Part shown: in pieces, positions 1 to 6,520 of the stretch
Layout: each line of letters starts with the position of its first letter
How positions within the stretch are numbered: position 1 is the stretch's first letter
NCBI GenBank assembly: GCA_018369015.1
Contig: JAGZDD010000084.1
Span: 1-16,025 of the forward strand
Length of the DNA stretch: 16,025 nt
Source: Clostridiales bacterium
Lineage (GTDB): Bacteria; Bacillota; Clostridia; Lachnospirales; Lachnospiraceae
Direction of reading: 5' to 3'
Program-made: the position numbers and the translations under genes
Notes under the pieces: generated by a model
The model's input: only the letters and a program-made list of their open reading frames with translations
The model's database searches: none
Told to the model about the DNA's origin: nothing

Positions 1-124
1 ACACGGCAAACAGATGAAACCCCGTAAAGGGATAACTGGATGCCGTAAAAGACACGGCAAAACTAAGGAAACCCCGTAAAGGGATAACTGGATGCCGTGA
101 AAGACACGGCAAAACTAAGGAAAG
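1..124. repeat. 52-bp tandem repeat upstream of the leuD-like gene
   Basis: Two full units (1-51, 52-103) and a third partial unit from 104 are seen; the third breaks off where the leuD-like ribosome binding site begins. The units differ mainly by a short swap (CAGATG versus ACTAAGG near the start) and an A/G near the end. Each unit can fold: CACGGCA (53-59) pairs with TGCCGTG (93-99), and CCC/GGG (73-75, 81-83) sits inside. The array continues off the left edge, so its copy number is unknown. It could be a neutral minisatellite or a string of transcribed hairpins in the operon leader. No promoter was recognised in it. Confidence 0.9.
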
Positions 125-133
125 GGGATTGTT

Positions 134-634
134 ATGGAGGAGTTGTTTTGCGGGAGAATATGGAAGCTTCCCGATGATGTAGATACAGATACAATTATTC
201 CCGGGCGGTACGGGGTGCTCCCAACGGCCCTTGATATGAGCCGGCACTGTTTAGAGCCTCTTTTTCCAGAGCTGGCATTAAAGGTAAAAGAGGGGGATAT
301 TTTTGTGGCGGGGAAAAATTTTGGCTGCGGTTCGTCCAGGGAATTTGCCCCTGCCTGCATTAAAGCCCTTGGCGTCCGGTGTATTATCGCAAAATCCTTT
401 GCACGGATATTTTACAGAAACGGGATAAATAACGGGATGTTTCTTATTGAATGTCCGGAAATTTACGAGCACTGCCGGGAAGGGGATATTTTGACCGTGA
501 AGGTTAATGAGAGCGTCACTGTTCACGGGCAGACGTTTCCCATTGCGAAAATCCCGGACAATTTATACAAAATTATTGCCGGGGGCGGGCTGGTGGCCCA
601 CTATCGGCGGCTGAATGAAAAAGAGGAGGAATGA
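134..634 (+). CDS. leuD: 3-isopropylmalate dehydratase / aconitase-family small subunit (LeuD-like)
   Basis: This 166-aa protein is the swivel-domain subunit of a two-subunit hydro-lyase that pairs with the next gene's Fe-S subunit. Family signs are DDVDTDTIIPGRY (residues 14-26) and the substrate-binding motif GCGSSRE (64-70), followed by an AKSFARIFYRNGINNG stretch; the length is normal for LeuD. An AAAGGGG Shine-Dalgarno at 121-127 supports the ATG at 134. The specificity loop after GRY reads GVLPTALD, whereas LeuD proteins usually begin this loop with a YL pair, so the true substrate may not be isopropylmalate. Alternatives are 2,3-dimethylmalate, citramalate or another 2-alkylmalate. It overlaps nothing and lies 4 nt before the large-subunit start, so the two are surely co-translated. 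Family is certain; substrate is uncertain. Confidence 0.9.
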   Translation: MEELFCGRIWKLPDDVDTDTIIPGRYGVLPTALDMSRHCLEPLFPELALKVKEGDIFVAGKNFGCGSSREFAPACIKALGVRCIIAKSFARIFYRNGINNGMFLIECPEIYEHCREGDILTVKVNESVTVHGQTFPIAKIPDNLYKIIAGGGLVAHYRRLNEKEEE

Positions 635-638
635 CCCG

Positions 639-1886
639 ATGGGATATACAATGGCAGAGAAGATTCTTATGAGAAATACGGGGCTTTCCCATCTTGAACC
701 CGGCCAGCTTGTGATTACCCGGCCGGACCGGTTTATGATCCATGATATATATACTCCCTTTGTTGTAGAAAAGCTGGATGAAATGAAATTTAAAAAGCTG
801 TCAGATCCCGGGAAGGCATGTATTTTTTTGGACCACCTGTGTCCTACAAACCAGGCGTCAGGCGATCCGAGACATTACCATAAGGGCCATGAACTTTCTG
901 ACCGGTTTTGCATAGAGAAGTTTCATGTGGGCGAGGGTATTTCTCATACGTTAATGCATGAATATAAGTATGCCCTGCCGGGAATGGTAGCCGTTGCTAC
1001 GGACAGCCATACACCCACCTATGGCGGGGGCGGGTGCTTTAGTACGGGGATTGGCTATACGGAAATGGCGGCAGCCCTTGGCAGCGGCGAGCTGTGGATG
1101 AAAGTTCCCGAAGCGATACAAATTGTTGTTGACGGCAAGCTTCCCAAAGGCGTTTATGCCAAAGACATTATTTTAAAGATCATCGGTGATATTGGCTGTG
1201 ACGGAGGCACTTATAAATCCATGGAGTTTATGGGGAGTACCATGAAGGAACTGAATATGTCCGGGCGCTATACGATAGCCAATATGTCTTTGGAGGCTGG
1301 GTGCAAAACGGCCCTTTTTGCCGCTGATGAAAAAACAGCAGATTATTTTGGCATGGATTTAAAAGACATTGACTGGATTTATCCAGACGCGGACGCGGTT
1401 TATGCAAGGCGGCTTTATTACAGGGCAGAGGACTTGACGCCCCAGATTGCCTGCCCCCAGGGCGTAGATAATGTTCACGCGGTGTCAAAGGTGGAAGGAA
1501 CGCCGTTAAATGAGGTTTATATTGGCTCCTGCACGAACGGGAGCCTGGAGGATATGGCCGTGGCGGCAGAAATACTTAAAGGGAAGCATGTGGCAAAGTA
1601 TATGAAGCTGGTTATTATCCCGGCTTCCGTGGGAATTTATAAAGAATGTATGCGACGTGGGTATATGAGAATATTTATTGAGGCGGGCGCTATGGTGGCC
1701 CATCCGTGCTGCGGCTTGTGCTGCGGCCAGCCTTATGGCTTAATGAGCGACGGGGAGGCGGTTCTTGGAACGAATAACAGAAATTTTATCGGCCGTATGG
1801 GAACAATAAAATCTCTGATTTATCTGGCCTCTCCGGCAGTTGCCGCAGCCAGCGCCATTGCCGGTGTCATTACAAGCCGGGCATAG
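639..1886 (+). CDS. leuC: 3-isopropylmalate dehydratase / aconitase-family large subunit (LeuC-like, 4Fe-4S)
   Basis: This 415-aa Fe-S subunit forms a dehydratase with the preceding small subunit. Visible family motifs are ATDSHT (120-125), KVPEAIQ (155-161), GSCTNGS (296-302, cluster Cys298) and CCGLCCG (357-363), which supplies the CxxC cluster ligands Cys358 and Cys361. Cys357 and Cys362 are extra cysteines next to the ligands. The start at 639 is preferred over an upstream in-frame ATG at 615 because GAGGAGGA (623-630) is spaced 8 nt from it and the protein then begins MGYTMAEKIL, like LeuC. The segment DHLCPTNQASGDPRHYHKG (66-84) differs from the usual LeuC DHxxP region. Assignment to the LeuC/homoaconitase/dimethylmalate dehydratase family is firm; the substrate is not. 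Confidence 0.88.
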   Translation: MGYTMAEKILMRNTGLSHLEPGQLVITRPDRFMIHDIYTPFVVEKLDEMKFKKLSDPGKACIFLDHLCPTNQASGDPRHYHKGHELSDRFCIEKFHVGEGISHTLMHEYKYALPGMVAVATDSHTPTYGGGGCFSTGIGYTEMAAALGSGELWMKVPEAIQIVVDGKLPKGVYAKDIILKIIGDIGCDGGTYKSMEFMGSTMKELNMSGRYTIANMSLEAGCKTALFAADEKTADYFGMDLKDIDWIYPDADAVYARRLYYRAEDLTPQIACPQGVDNVHAVSKVEGTPLNEVYIGSCTNGSLEDMAVAAEILKGKHVAKYMKLVIIPASVGIYKECMRRGYMRIFIEAGAMVAHPCCGLCCGQPYGLMSDGEAVLGTNNRNFIGRMGTIKSLIYLASPAVAAASAIAGVITSRA

Positions 1887-1944
1887 CTGTTAGCGGGCGG
1901 GCCATTTTTCTGGAAGCATTGTTAATCTGGAGAAAATGTTACGG

Positions 1945-1980
1945 ACAGTAACAGCTCCGATAGCTCTGGACTGTTGCTGT
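1945..1980 (+). promoter_or_regulatory. Stem-loop just upstream of the leuB-like ribosome binding site
   Basis: ACAGTAACAG (1945-1954) pairs with CTGTTGCTGT (1971-1980) with one G-U pair; after a bulged C, TCC (1956-1958) pairs with GGA (1968-1970). The hairpin ends 4 nt before the AGGAGG at 1985-1990 and no T-run follows it. It could stabilise or process the mRNA, or modulate leuB translation. It is unlikely to be a terminator. Confidence 0.45.
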
Positions 1981-1995
1981 GATCAGGAGGATGAA

Positions 1996-3093
1996 ATGGA
2001 ATACAAAATTGCTGTGATTCCCGGCGACGGGATTGGCGTGGATGTGATCCGCGAGGCTGTCCGTGTCCTTGACAAAGTGGGGGAGGTTTACGGACATACC
2101 TTTCATAAAGAATACCGGCTTGTGGGCGGCTGCTGTATTGATGAATACAACGTTCCTATCCAGCCGGAAACACTTGAAATCTGTAAGGGCTGCGACGCGG
2201 TTTTGTTCGGGGCAGCCGGAGGTCCAAAATGGGATCACCTTCCCCGGCAGCTGCGGCCGGAAAGCGGTCTTGCGGCGCTGCGCAGGGGCTTTGATTTGTT
2301 TTGTAATGTCAGACCCGCGAAAATTTATGAAGCATTAAAAGACAATTCACCTTTGAAAAATGAGGTGCTTAACCAGGGCTTTGATCTGATGCTTGTCAGG
2401 GATCTGACCGGGGGGATTTATTTTGGTGAAAAAGGCGTCCGGGAAGGCAAATATGGCGCCGAGGGCTACGATGTGGAATGTTACAGCGCCTATGAAGTGG
2501 AGCGGGTCGCTGTTAAAGCCTTTGAGCTGGCGAGAAGCCGCAGGAAGCATGTGACAAGCATTGACAAGGCTAATGCCCTGGAAAGCTCCCGGATGTGGCG
2601 GCAGACAGTGGCGGAGGTTGCAGCTCATTATCCCGATGTGGCTTTGGAAAATCTGCTGGTGGATAAGGCGGCTATGGAAATTGCCTGCCATCCGTCGCGC
2701 TTTGACGTCATGCTGACAACAAGTATTTTCGGCGATATTTTGTCCGACGAGGCCGGTGTTGTCACAGGCTCTGTGGGGCTGCTGCCATCGGCGGCAATAA
2801 ACAGCCAGGGCTTTGGGCTTTTTGAACCGATTCATGGTACAGCGCCGGATATTGCGGGCAAGGGGATTGCCAATCCTTTAGCAGCCATTATGTCGGCGGC
2901 CATGCTGCTTGATATAGGTCTGGGGCTTAAAGAAGAGGCGCGGGCGATTGAGCGGGCTGTGAACCAAGTGCTTTTAGAAGGCTGGCGTACCGCGGATATT
3001 TACAGGGAATCGGCCCATCTGACCAGGGTAAGCACAGAAGAAATGGGCCGGCTGACTGTCGAAAGAATTACAAAAACAGATAAGGACAGGTGA
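1996..3093 (+). CDS. leuB: 3-isopropylmalate dehydrogenase-like beta-decarboxylating dehydrogenase (LeuB-like)
   Basis: This 365-aa enzyme of the isocitrate/isopropylmalate dehydrogenase family oxidises and decarboxylates a 2-hydroxy acid, normally 3-isopropylmalate, with NAD. Visible landmarks are GDGIG (10-14), GGPKWD (75-80), NVRPA (104-108), LVRDLTGGIYFG (133-144, Tyr142), SIDKAN (188-193, Lys191), metal-binding FGDILSDE (245-252, Asp247 and Asp251), and HGTAPDIAGKGIANP with Asp285, the residue that favours NAD. The ATG at 1996 has AGGAGG at 1985-1990; an upstream extension to 1936 has no such site and no homologous look. The hydrophobic-pocket motif reads SGLAALR where typical LeuB has GLLxLR (Leu to Ala at residue 93). 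It could act on isopropylmalate, isocitrate, homoisocitrate or malate-type substrates; the overall pattern is closest to LeuB. Confidence 0.88.
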   Translation: MEYKIAVIPGDGIGVDVIREAVRVLDKVGEVYGHTFHKEYRLVGGCCIDEYNVPIQPETLEICKGCDAVLFGAAGGPKWDHLPRQLRPESGLAALRRGFDLFCNVRPAKIYEALKDNSPLKNEVLNQGFDLMLVRDLTGGIYFGEKGVREGKYGAEGYDVECYSAYEVERVAVKAFELARSRRKHVTSIDKANALESSRMWRQTVAEVAAHYPDVALENLLVDKAAMEIACHPSRFDVMLTTSIFGDILSDEAGVVTGSVGLLPSAAINSQGFGLFEPIHGTAPDIAGKGIANPLAAIMSAAMLLDIGLGLKEEARAIERAVNQVLLEGWRTADIYRESAHLTRVSTEEMGRLTVERITKTDKDR

Positions 3094-3097
3094 GATT

Positions 3098-5047
3098 ATG
3101 GCAGAAAATCTTGTTTATAAAATTATACGCTCTCATTTGATTGACGGAGAAATGAAGCAGGGCCGGGAAATTACCCTGTCCGTAGACCAGACGTTAGGCC
3201 ATGATCTGACAGCCATAATGACGGCTCAGACAATGATAGCTGTTGGAGCAAAGACGCCGGCTACAGAAATTTCGGTTTTTTACTGTGACCACAATACCCT
3301 TTGCGTAACTTCGGAAAATGCGGACGATCATCTTTTCTTAAAAACGGCGGCCCAGAAATTTGGCGTCTATTTTTCAAAGCCGGGCAATGGCATTTGCCAT
3401 TTTCTGCATTGCCAGCGGTTTGCAAAACCGGGAAAGGTCATGCTTGGAGCGGACAGCCATACGCCGACATCAGGCGCTCTTGGGATGCTGGCTATTGGCA
3501 GCGGCGGCCTTACGGTGGCAAAGGCGGCTCTTGGGGAGGGCTTTCGCATGAAAATGCCTCTGGTTTTAGGTGTTTGTCTGAAAGGACAGCTAAGCCCCGG
3601 CGTTGGCGCAAAGGATATTGCTCTTGAACTGCTCCGGCGCTTGTCTGTGAGAGGCGGGATTGGGTATATTATAGAATATTTTGGGGAGGGCGTTGGAACG
3701 CTTACCGTACCGGAGCGGCAGACCATTGCCAATATGAGTATTGAGCTTGGAGCGACGACCGGAATCTTTCCGTCCGATGAAATGACAGAACATTTTTTGA
3801 AGGCCCAGGGCCGGGAGGGGGATTATATTTGTTTGTGCCCGGATGAAGGGGCAGCCTACGATAAAGTCATTGAGATTGATTTGAATACCTTAGAGCCGCT
3901 TGTGGCAAAGCCCCACATGCCGGACCGCGTATGCAGGGCAAGAGAAGCCGAAGATGTGGCGCCCGGCTCTGTTTTTATCGGAAGCTGCACCAATGCTTCC
4001 TATTCGGATATTGCAAAAGCCGCAAAAATTTTCAAAGGCCGTAAGGTTCACCCCGATATTGACTGTACCATTGCCCCGGGTTCAAGGCAGGTATTGACCC
4101 AGCTTATTAAAGACGGGATACTTGCGGATCTTGTGGATTCGGGCTGCCGTATTTTAGAATGTGCCTGCGGGCCGTGTATTGGTGTTGGACAGGTACCCTG
4201 TCATAACGGCGTTGCGGTGCGCACTTCAAACCGGAACTTTCCGGGAAGAAGCGGAAATAATGATGCCTTTGTATACCTGTCCGGTCCGGAAACTGCGGCG
4301 GCAACGGCAGTTTCCGGACATATTATGGATGTGCGCGATCTGATAGATGTATCTGAGCTTGAAAATATCCATGAGCCATCCCGGTATAGTATTGACGACT
4401 CCGGGATTTTAAGTCCTCTTACATTGGAAGAACGAAAACGCATACAGATTATTCAAGGTCCGAATATTTCAAAGCTTCCGATGCGCGGCCCGGTCCGGGA
4501 AACAATTGACGCCGGCGTTGTGATACGGCTTGGCGATAATATTACAACGGATGATATTATTCCCGGCGGTTCCGCGATTTTAAAATACATTTCCAATATC
4601 CCTAAATTTGCCGAGTTTACATTTTGCTACACCGATCCCGATTTTGTATCCCGTGCCAAAGCGATGAAACATAGTATTATTATCGGCGGCGAAAATTACG
4701 GGCAGGGTTCGAGCCGGGAACACGCGGCGATGCTGCCGATGTATCTTGGGGTGGAGGCTGTGATTGCCAAATCCTATGCCAGAATCCATAAAGAGAACCT
4801 GTTTAATTACGGCATTTTGCCCCTTATTTTTGAGGATGCCGCAGACTATGAAAAAGTTGCTCAAAACGACCGGATTGTTATAGAGAATGTCCGGGAGGGG
4901 ATAGAAAAAGGGCATTTTATTGTCCGGATTCCTGAAAAAAATGCAGAGTTTGGGGCGGTTTTACAGGCTTCACAAAAAGACCGTGAGGCATTGCTTGCAG
5001 GAGGGGCTTTAAATATTCTGGCAGAAAGAATAAGAGTAACTATTTAG
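3098..5047 (+). CDS. acn: Aconitate hydratase, monomeric Aquifex-type
   Basis: This 649-aa single-chain aconitase is the usual length for the compact Aquifex-type family. The N-terminal catalytic part carries GADSHTPTSG (117-126), GSCTNAS (295-301, Cys297) and ACGPC (356-360, Cys357 and Cys360) as 4Fe-4S ligands. The C-terminal swivel part carries LGDNITTDDIIPGG (478-491) and GQGSSREHA (535-543). It should interconvert citrate and isocitrate. The ATG at 3098 follows the leuB-like stop by 4 nt, and the AGGTGA at 3088-3093 serves as ribosome binding site. Having a complete aconitase beside LeuC/D-like subunits gives the operon two different hydro-lyases. The last codons (V-T-I-stop) lie inside an arm of the palindromic repeat at 5036-5096, so the C-terminus may have been altered by that element. 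Confidence 0.92.
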   Translation: MAENLVYKIIRSHLIDGEMKQGREITLSVDQTLGHDLTAIMTAQTMIAVGAKTPATEISVFYCDHNTLCVTSENADDHLFLKTAAQKFGVYFSKPGNGICHFLHCQRFAKPGKVMLGADSHTPTSGALGMLAIGSGGLTVAKAALGEGFRMKMPLVLGVCLKGQLSPGVGAKDIALELLRRLSVRGGIGYIIEYFGEGVGTLTVPERQTIANMSIELGATTGIFPSDEMTEHFLKAQGREGDYICLCPDEGAAYDKVIEIDLNTLEPLVAKPHMPDRVCRAREAEDVAPGSVFIGSCTNASYSDIAKAAKIFKGRKVHPDIDCTIAPGSRQVLTQLIKDGILADLVDSGCRILECACGPCIGVGQVPCHNGVAVRTSNRNFPGRSGNNDAFVYLSGPETAAATAVSGHIMDVRDLIDVSELENIHEPSRYSIDDSGILSPLTLEERKRIQIIQGPNISKLPMRGPVRETIDAGVVIRLGDNITTDDIIPGGSAILKYISNIPKFAEFTFCYTDPDFVSRAKAMKHSIIIGGENYGQGSSREHAAMLPMYLGVEAVIAKSYARIHKENLFNYGILPLIFEDAADYEKVAQNDRIVIENVREGIEKGHFIVRIPEKNAEFGAVLQASQKDREALLAGGALNILAERIRVTI

Positions 5048-5096
5048 CCGTGCGGCTGAGGCTGCGTGAATCCGAGATGCATGGCTGAATAGTTAC
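5036..5096. repeat. Inverted pair of a short palindromic repeat at the aconitase 3' end
   Basis: Left arm GTAACTATTTAGCC (5036-5049) and right arm GGCTGAATAGTTAC (5083-5096) are inverted repeats with one mismatch over 14 bp. Both match a third copy at 5701-5729, and the similarity continues inward (AGCC, A or G, TGC). The left arm encodes the aconitase's final Val-Thr-Ile and its stop. In RNA it could form a hairpin with a roughly 33-nt loop and might protect the transcript end. Confidence 0.6.
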
Positions 5097-5642
5097 GAAT
5101 AAGATCTGCTTAAACACTGAAATAGAAACTGAATAGGCATCCCATAACATTAAGAGCCTTACGATTAAGTTCGCAGGGCTCTTATTAAGTTTCGATAATT
5201 GTTTAAGAAATTCAGGCATAACGCTAAAGATCATATTACTGCCATTTATCTTATTTCCCATAAAATCCTCTATAAAATCAAAATATCCGTTGGCTCCGGC
5301 CTCTTTTTCAAATAAGTCAATGGAGTCCTATATTCTTAGCAAGCACATGCAGGGCACTTTATAATATTTTTTCAGCATTTCTGTTGTGAATGTATTTGTT
5401 TTCAACTGTTGTGATAAGACATTCATCACGTTTTCATTGGTATATGGATCAAATAACATTAGAAGTGCTTTCTCCAGCCGTTCATTTTCTTCGTTTCTGA
5501 ATTTTCCGGTACCACTTACGTTTCCGCTGCATTTATCTTTAATGTCAAAAAGCGTTAATGCAATGGCTTCCCGTAACCGCCGGCTGTTTAAGGCCGGAAA
5601 CCGCCGGTGGATTTTTAATACATTGCTTTCCGTGGGAAACAA
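5040..5642 (-). pseudogene. Broken minus-strand gene, hypothetical protein, in-frame amber stop
   Basis: One reading frame runs from about 5642 down to 5040 and is interrupted only by a TAG at 5328-5330, after PCMCLLRI. The frame resumes as DSIDLFEKEAGANGYFDFIEDF and continues to the stop at 5040. Together it would encode about 200 aa, mostly charged and probably helical and soluble, with no membrane segment and no family I recognise. The only start codon in frame is a TTG at 5642. A GAGGAG on the minus strand (5663-5658) lies 9 nt before an in-frame ATA at 5648, which may be a decayed ATG; both lesions fit a dead gene. The 3' end runs into the palindromic repeat and overlaps the aconitase end. 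Readthrough or suppression of the TAG cannot be excluded. Confidence 0.5.
5151..5184 (+). terminator. Possible hairpin terminator downstream of the aconitase operon
   Basis: TAAGAGCC (5151-5158) and GGCTCTTA (5177-5184) form a perfect 8-bp stem with an 18-nt loop, about 100 nt after the aconitase stop. The following TTAAGTTTCG is only weakly T-rich, so this is a poor match to an intrinsic terminator. The sequence also lies within the broken minus-strand gene. Confidence 0.25.
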
Positions 5643-5700
5643 AAGTATTGAGTATTGCTCCTCGTTTCATTCTTTATTGGTCCAAAATTTTTTGACATCG

Positions 5701-5729
5701 GCAACAGTTTAGCCATGCGGAGTTGTTAC
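5701..5729. repeat. Third copy of the short palindromic repeat
   Basis: GCAACAGTTTAGCCATGCGG (5701-5720) matches the left arm at 5036-5055 with a few changes (for example GCAAC for GTAAC and CATGC for CGTGC). The closing AGTTGTTAC (5721-5729) pairs with its own beginning, making this copy a self-contained imperfect palindrome. With the pair at 5036-5096 it brackets the broken gene. It may be a REP- or MITE-like interspersed element of the genome. Confidence 0.5.
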
Positions 5730-5827
5730 TGAAGTCGCAGCGATTTATTTCTATTTATGGTCAGCCCTATGTCCGGATAGTTATTAAAAATTCCCTGTAA
5801 CTTTTTCCAAGCTCATACGAGTAATTA

Positions 5828-5856
5828 TTGAAAGCTTTCAAAAAACAACTTAAAAT
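5828..5856 (+). promoter_or_regulatory. Promoter of the sigma factor / ABC operon
   Basis: TTGAAA (5828-5833) and TAAAAT (5851-5856) are separated by exactly 17 bp, a good housekeeping-type promoter placing the start near 5862. The -35 element lies inside a perfect 14-bp palindrome, TTGAAAGCTTTCAA (5828-5841), which could be an operator. It is the only convincing promoter before the five-gene operon. Confidence 0.7.
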
Positions 5857-5896
5857 ATACGATGAAAGCTCGGCAAGTGGACGCACAGCCAGGCAT
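5856..5896 (+). promoter_or_regulatory. Shared 41-nt leader element, copy A (sigma operon)
   Basis: This block begins at the last base of the -10 and spans the predicted transcription start. It matches 10588-10628 at 37 of 41 positions without gaps. It contains an ATG at 5862 opening a 14-codon frame, MKARQVDAQPGIRR, whose stop (5904-5906) lies inside the sigma gene's ribosome binding site AAGGAGGTGAT (5897-5907). No Shine-Dalgarno precedes that ATG. Conservation next to unrelated upstream and downstream sequence argues for function or for recent duplication. Confidence 0.65.
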
Positions 5897-5914
5897 AAGG
5901 AGGTGATACCGGAT

Positions 5915-6517
5915 ATGGAAAAAAATTATGAGGCGCTTGATGATCATGCGCTGATGGCTTGTGTCAGGGAGGACGACGCCCGGGCGTTTGAAGCTCTTGT
6001 CCTTCGCTGGCAGGCCCCCGCGATCCGGTATTGCCAGAAAATCACCGGGAATAGCTTTGGCGCCCAGGACATTGTCCAGGACAGCTTTGCGGATATTTAT
6101 ATGCAGAGGAAAAAATATGAGCCATCCTTTACTTTCCAGGCGTATCTTTATGGTATGATCCGCCATAAAGCAGTCGATGAGATTCGCAAAAGCGTGCGGG
6201 TGATATTGGCTGATGATGAGAAGCCAGGCCAATGGCAAAATGCCGGGGAAGAAAAAACAATCAGCGGTAAAACGCAAAGCCGTATGGCATTGTCGCCGGA
6301 GGAGCTTTTTATTCTTCAGGAGGATCGGGAATGGCTGTATGCATGTATGAGAACCCTTAAGGAGGATTACCGCAGAGCGCTGTACCTGTATAGTGTTGAA
6401 GACATGTCTTATGGGGAAATTGCCGCAGCTATGGGGAAAACAATGGCCCAGGTAAAAATATATATTTACCGGGCGCGGAAAATACTGAGAAAAAGCGTTA
6501 AGGGAAGGGAGGCGTAA
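5915..6517 (+). CDS. ECF-type sigma-70 family RNA polymerase sigma factor
   Basis: This 200-aa sigma factor has the two-domain layout of the extracytoplasmic-function group. Region 2 is about residues 10-95, with the core-binding and -10 recognition pattern AQDIVQDSFADIYMQ (50-64) and YLYGMIRHKAVDEIRK (78-92). A rather long polar linker (about 96-125) leads to region 4 (about 130-195), whose helix-turn-helix is MSYGEIAAAMGKTMAQVKIY (164-183). The ATG at 5915 has the strong site AAGGAGGTGAT (5897-5907); an open frame reaching up to 5828 crosses the promoter and is not used. It heads an operon with a six-helix membrane protein and an ABC exporter, so it probably drives an envelope response, possibly autoregulated. 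Its target promoters cannot be named from sequence. Confidence 0.9.
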   Translation: MEKNYEALDDHALMACVREDDARAFEALVLRWQAPAIRYCQKITGNSFGAQDIVQDSFADIYMQRKKYEPSFTFQAYLYGMIRHKAVDEIRKSVRVILADDEKPGQWQNAGEEKTISGKTQSRMALSPEELFILQEDREWLYACMRTLKEDYRRALYLYSVEDMSYGEIAAAMGKTMAQVKIYIYRARKILRKSVKGREA

Positions 6518-6520
6518 AGC

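Noticed and set aside
1228..1488. Open frame on the minus strand inside the leuC-like gene
   Set aside because: It lies wholly opposite a strongly supported gene, has no plausible ribosome binding site and no protein-like motif.
5545..5670. Small minus-strand frame beginning MKRGAIL
   Set aside because: It is in a different frame from the longer broken gene, lacks a ribosome binding site before its ATG and has no recognisable content.
5036..5729. Insertion sequence bounded by the palindromic repeats
   Set aside because: No transposase motif is visible in the interior frame and no target-site duplication could be identified; the repeats look like small interspersed elements instead.
5828..5914. 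N-terminal extension of the sigma factor frame from a TTG at 5828
   Set aside because: The codon overlaps the -35 element; the promoter and strong Shine-Dalgarno place the real start at 5915.
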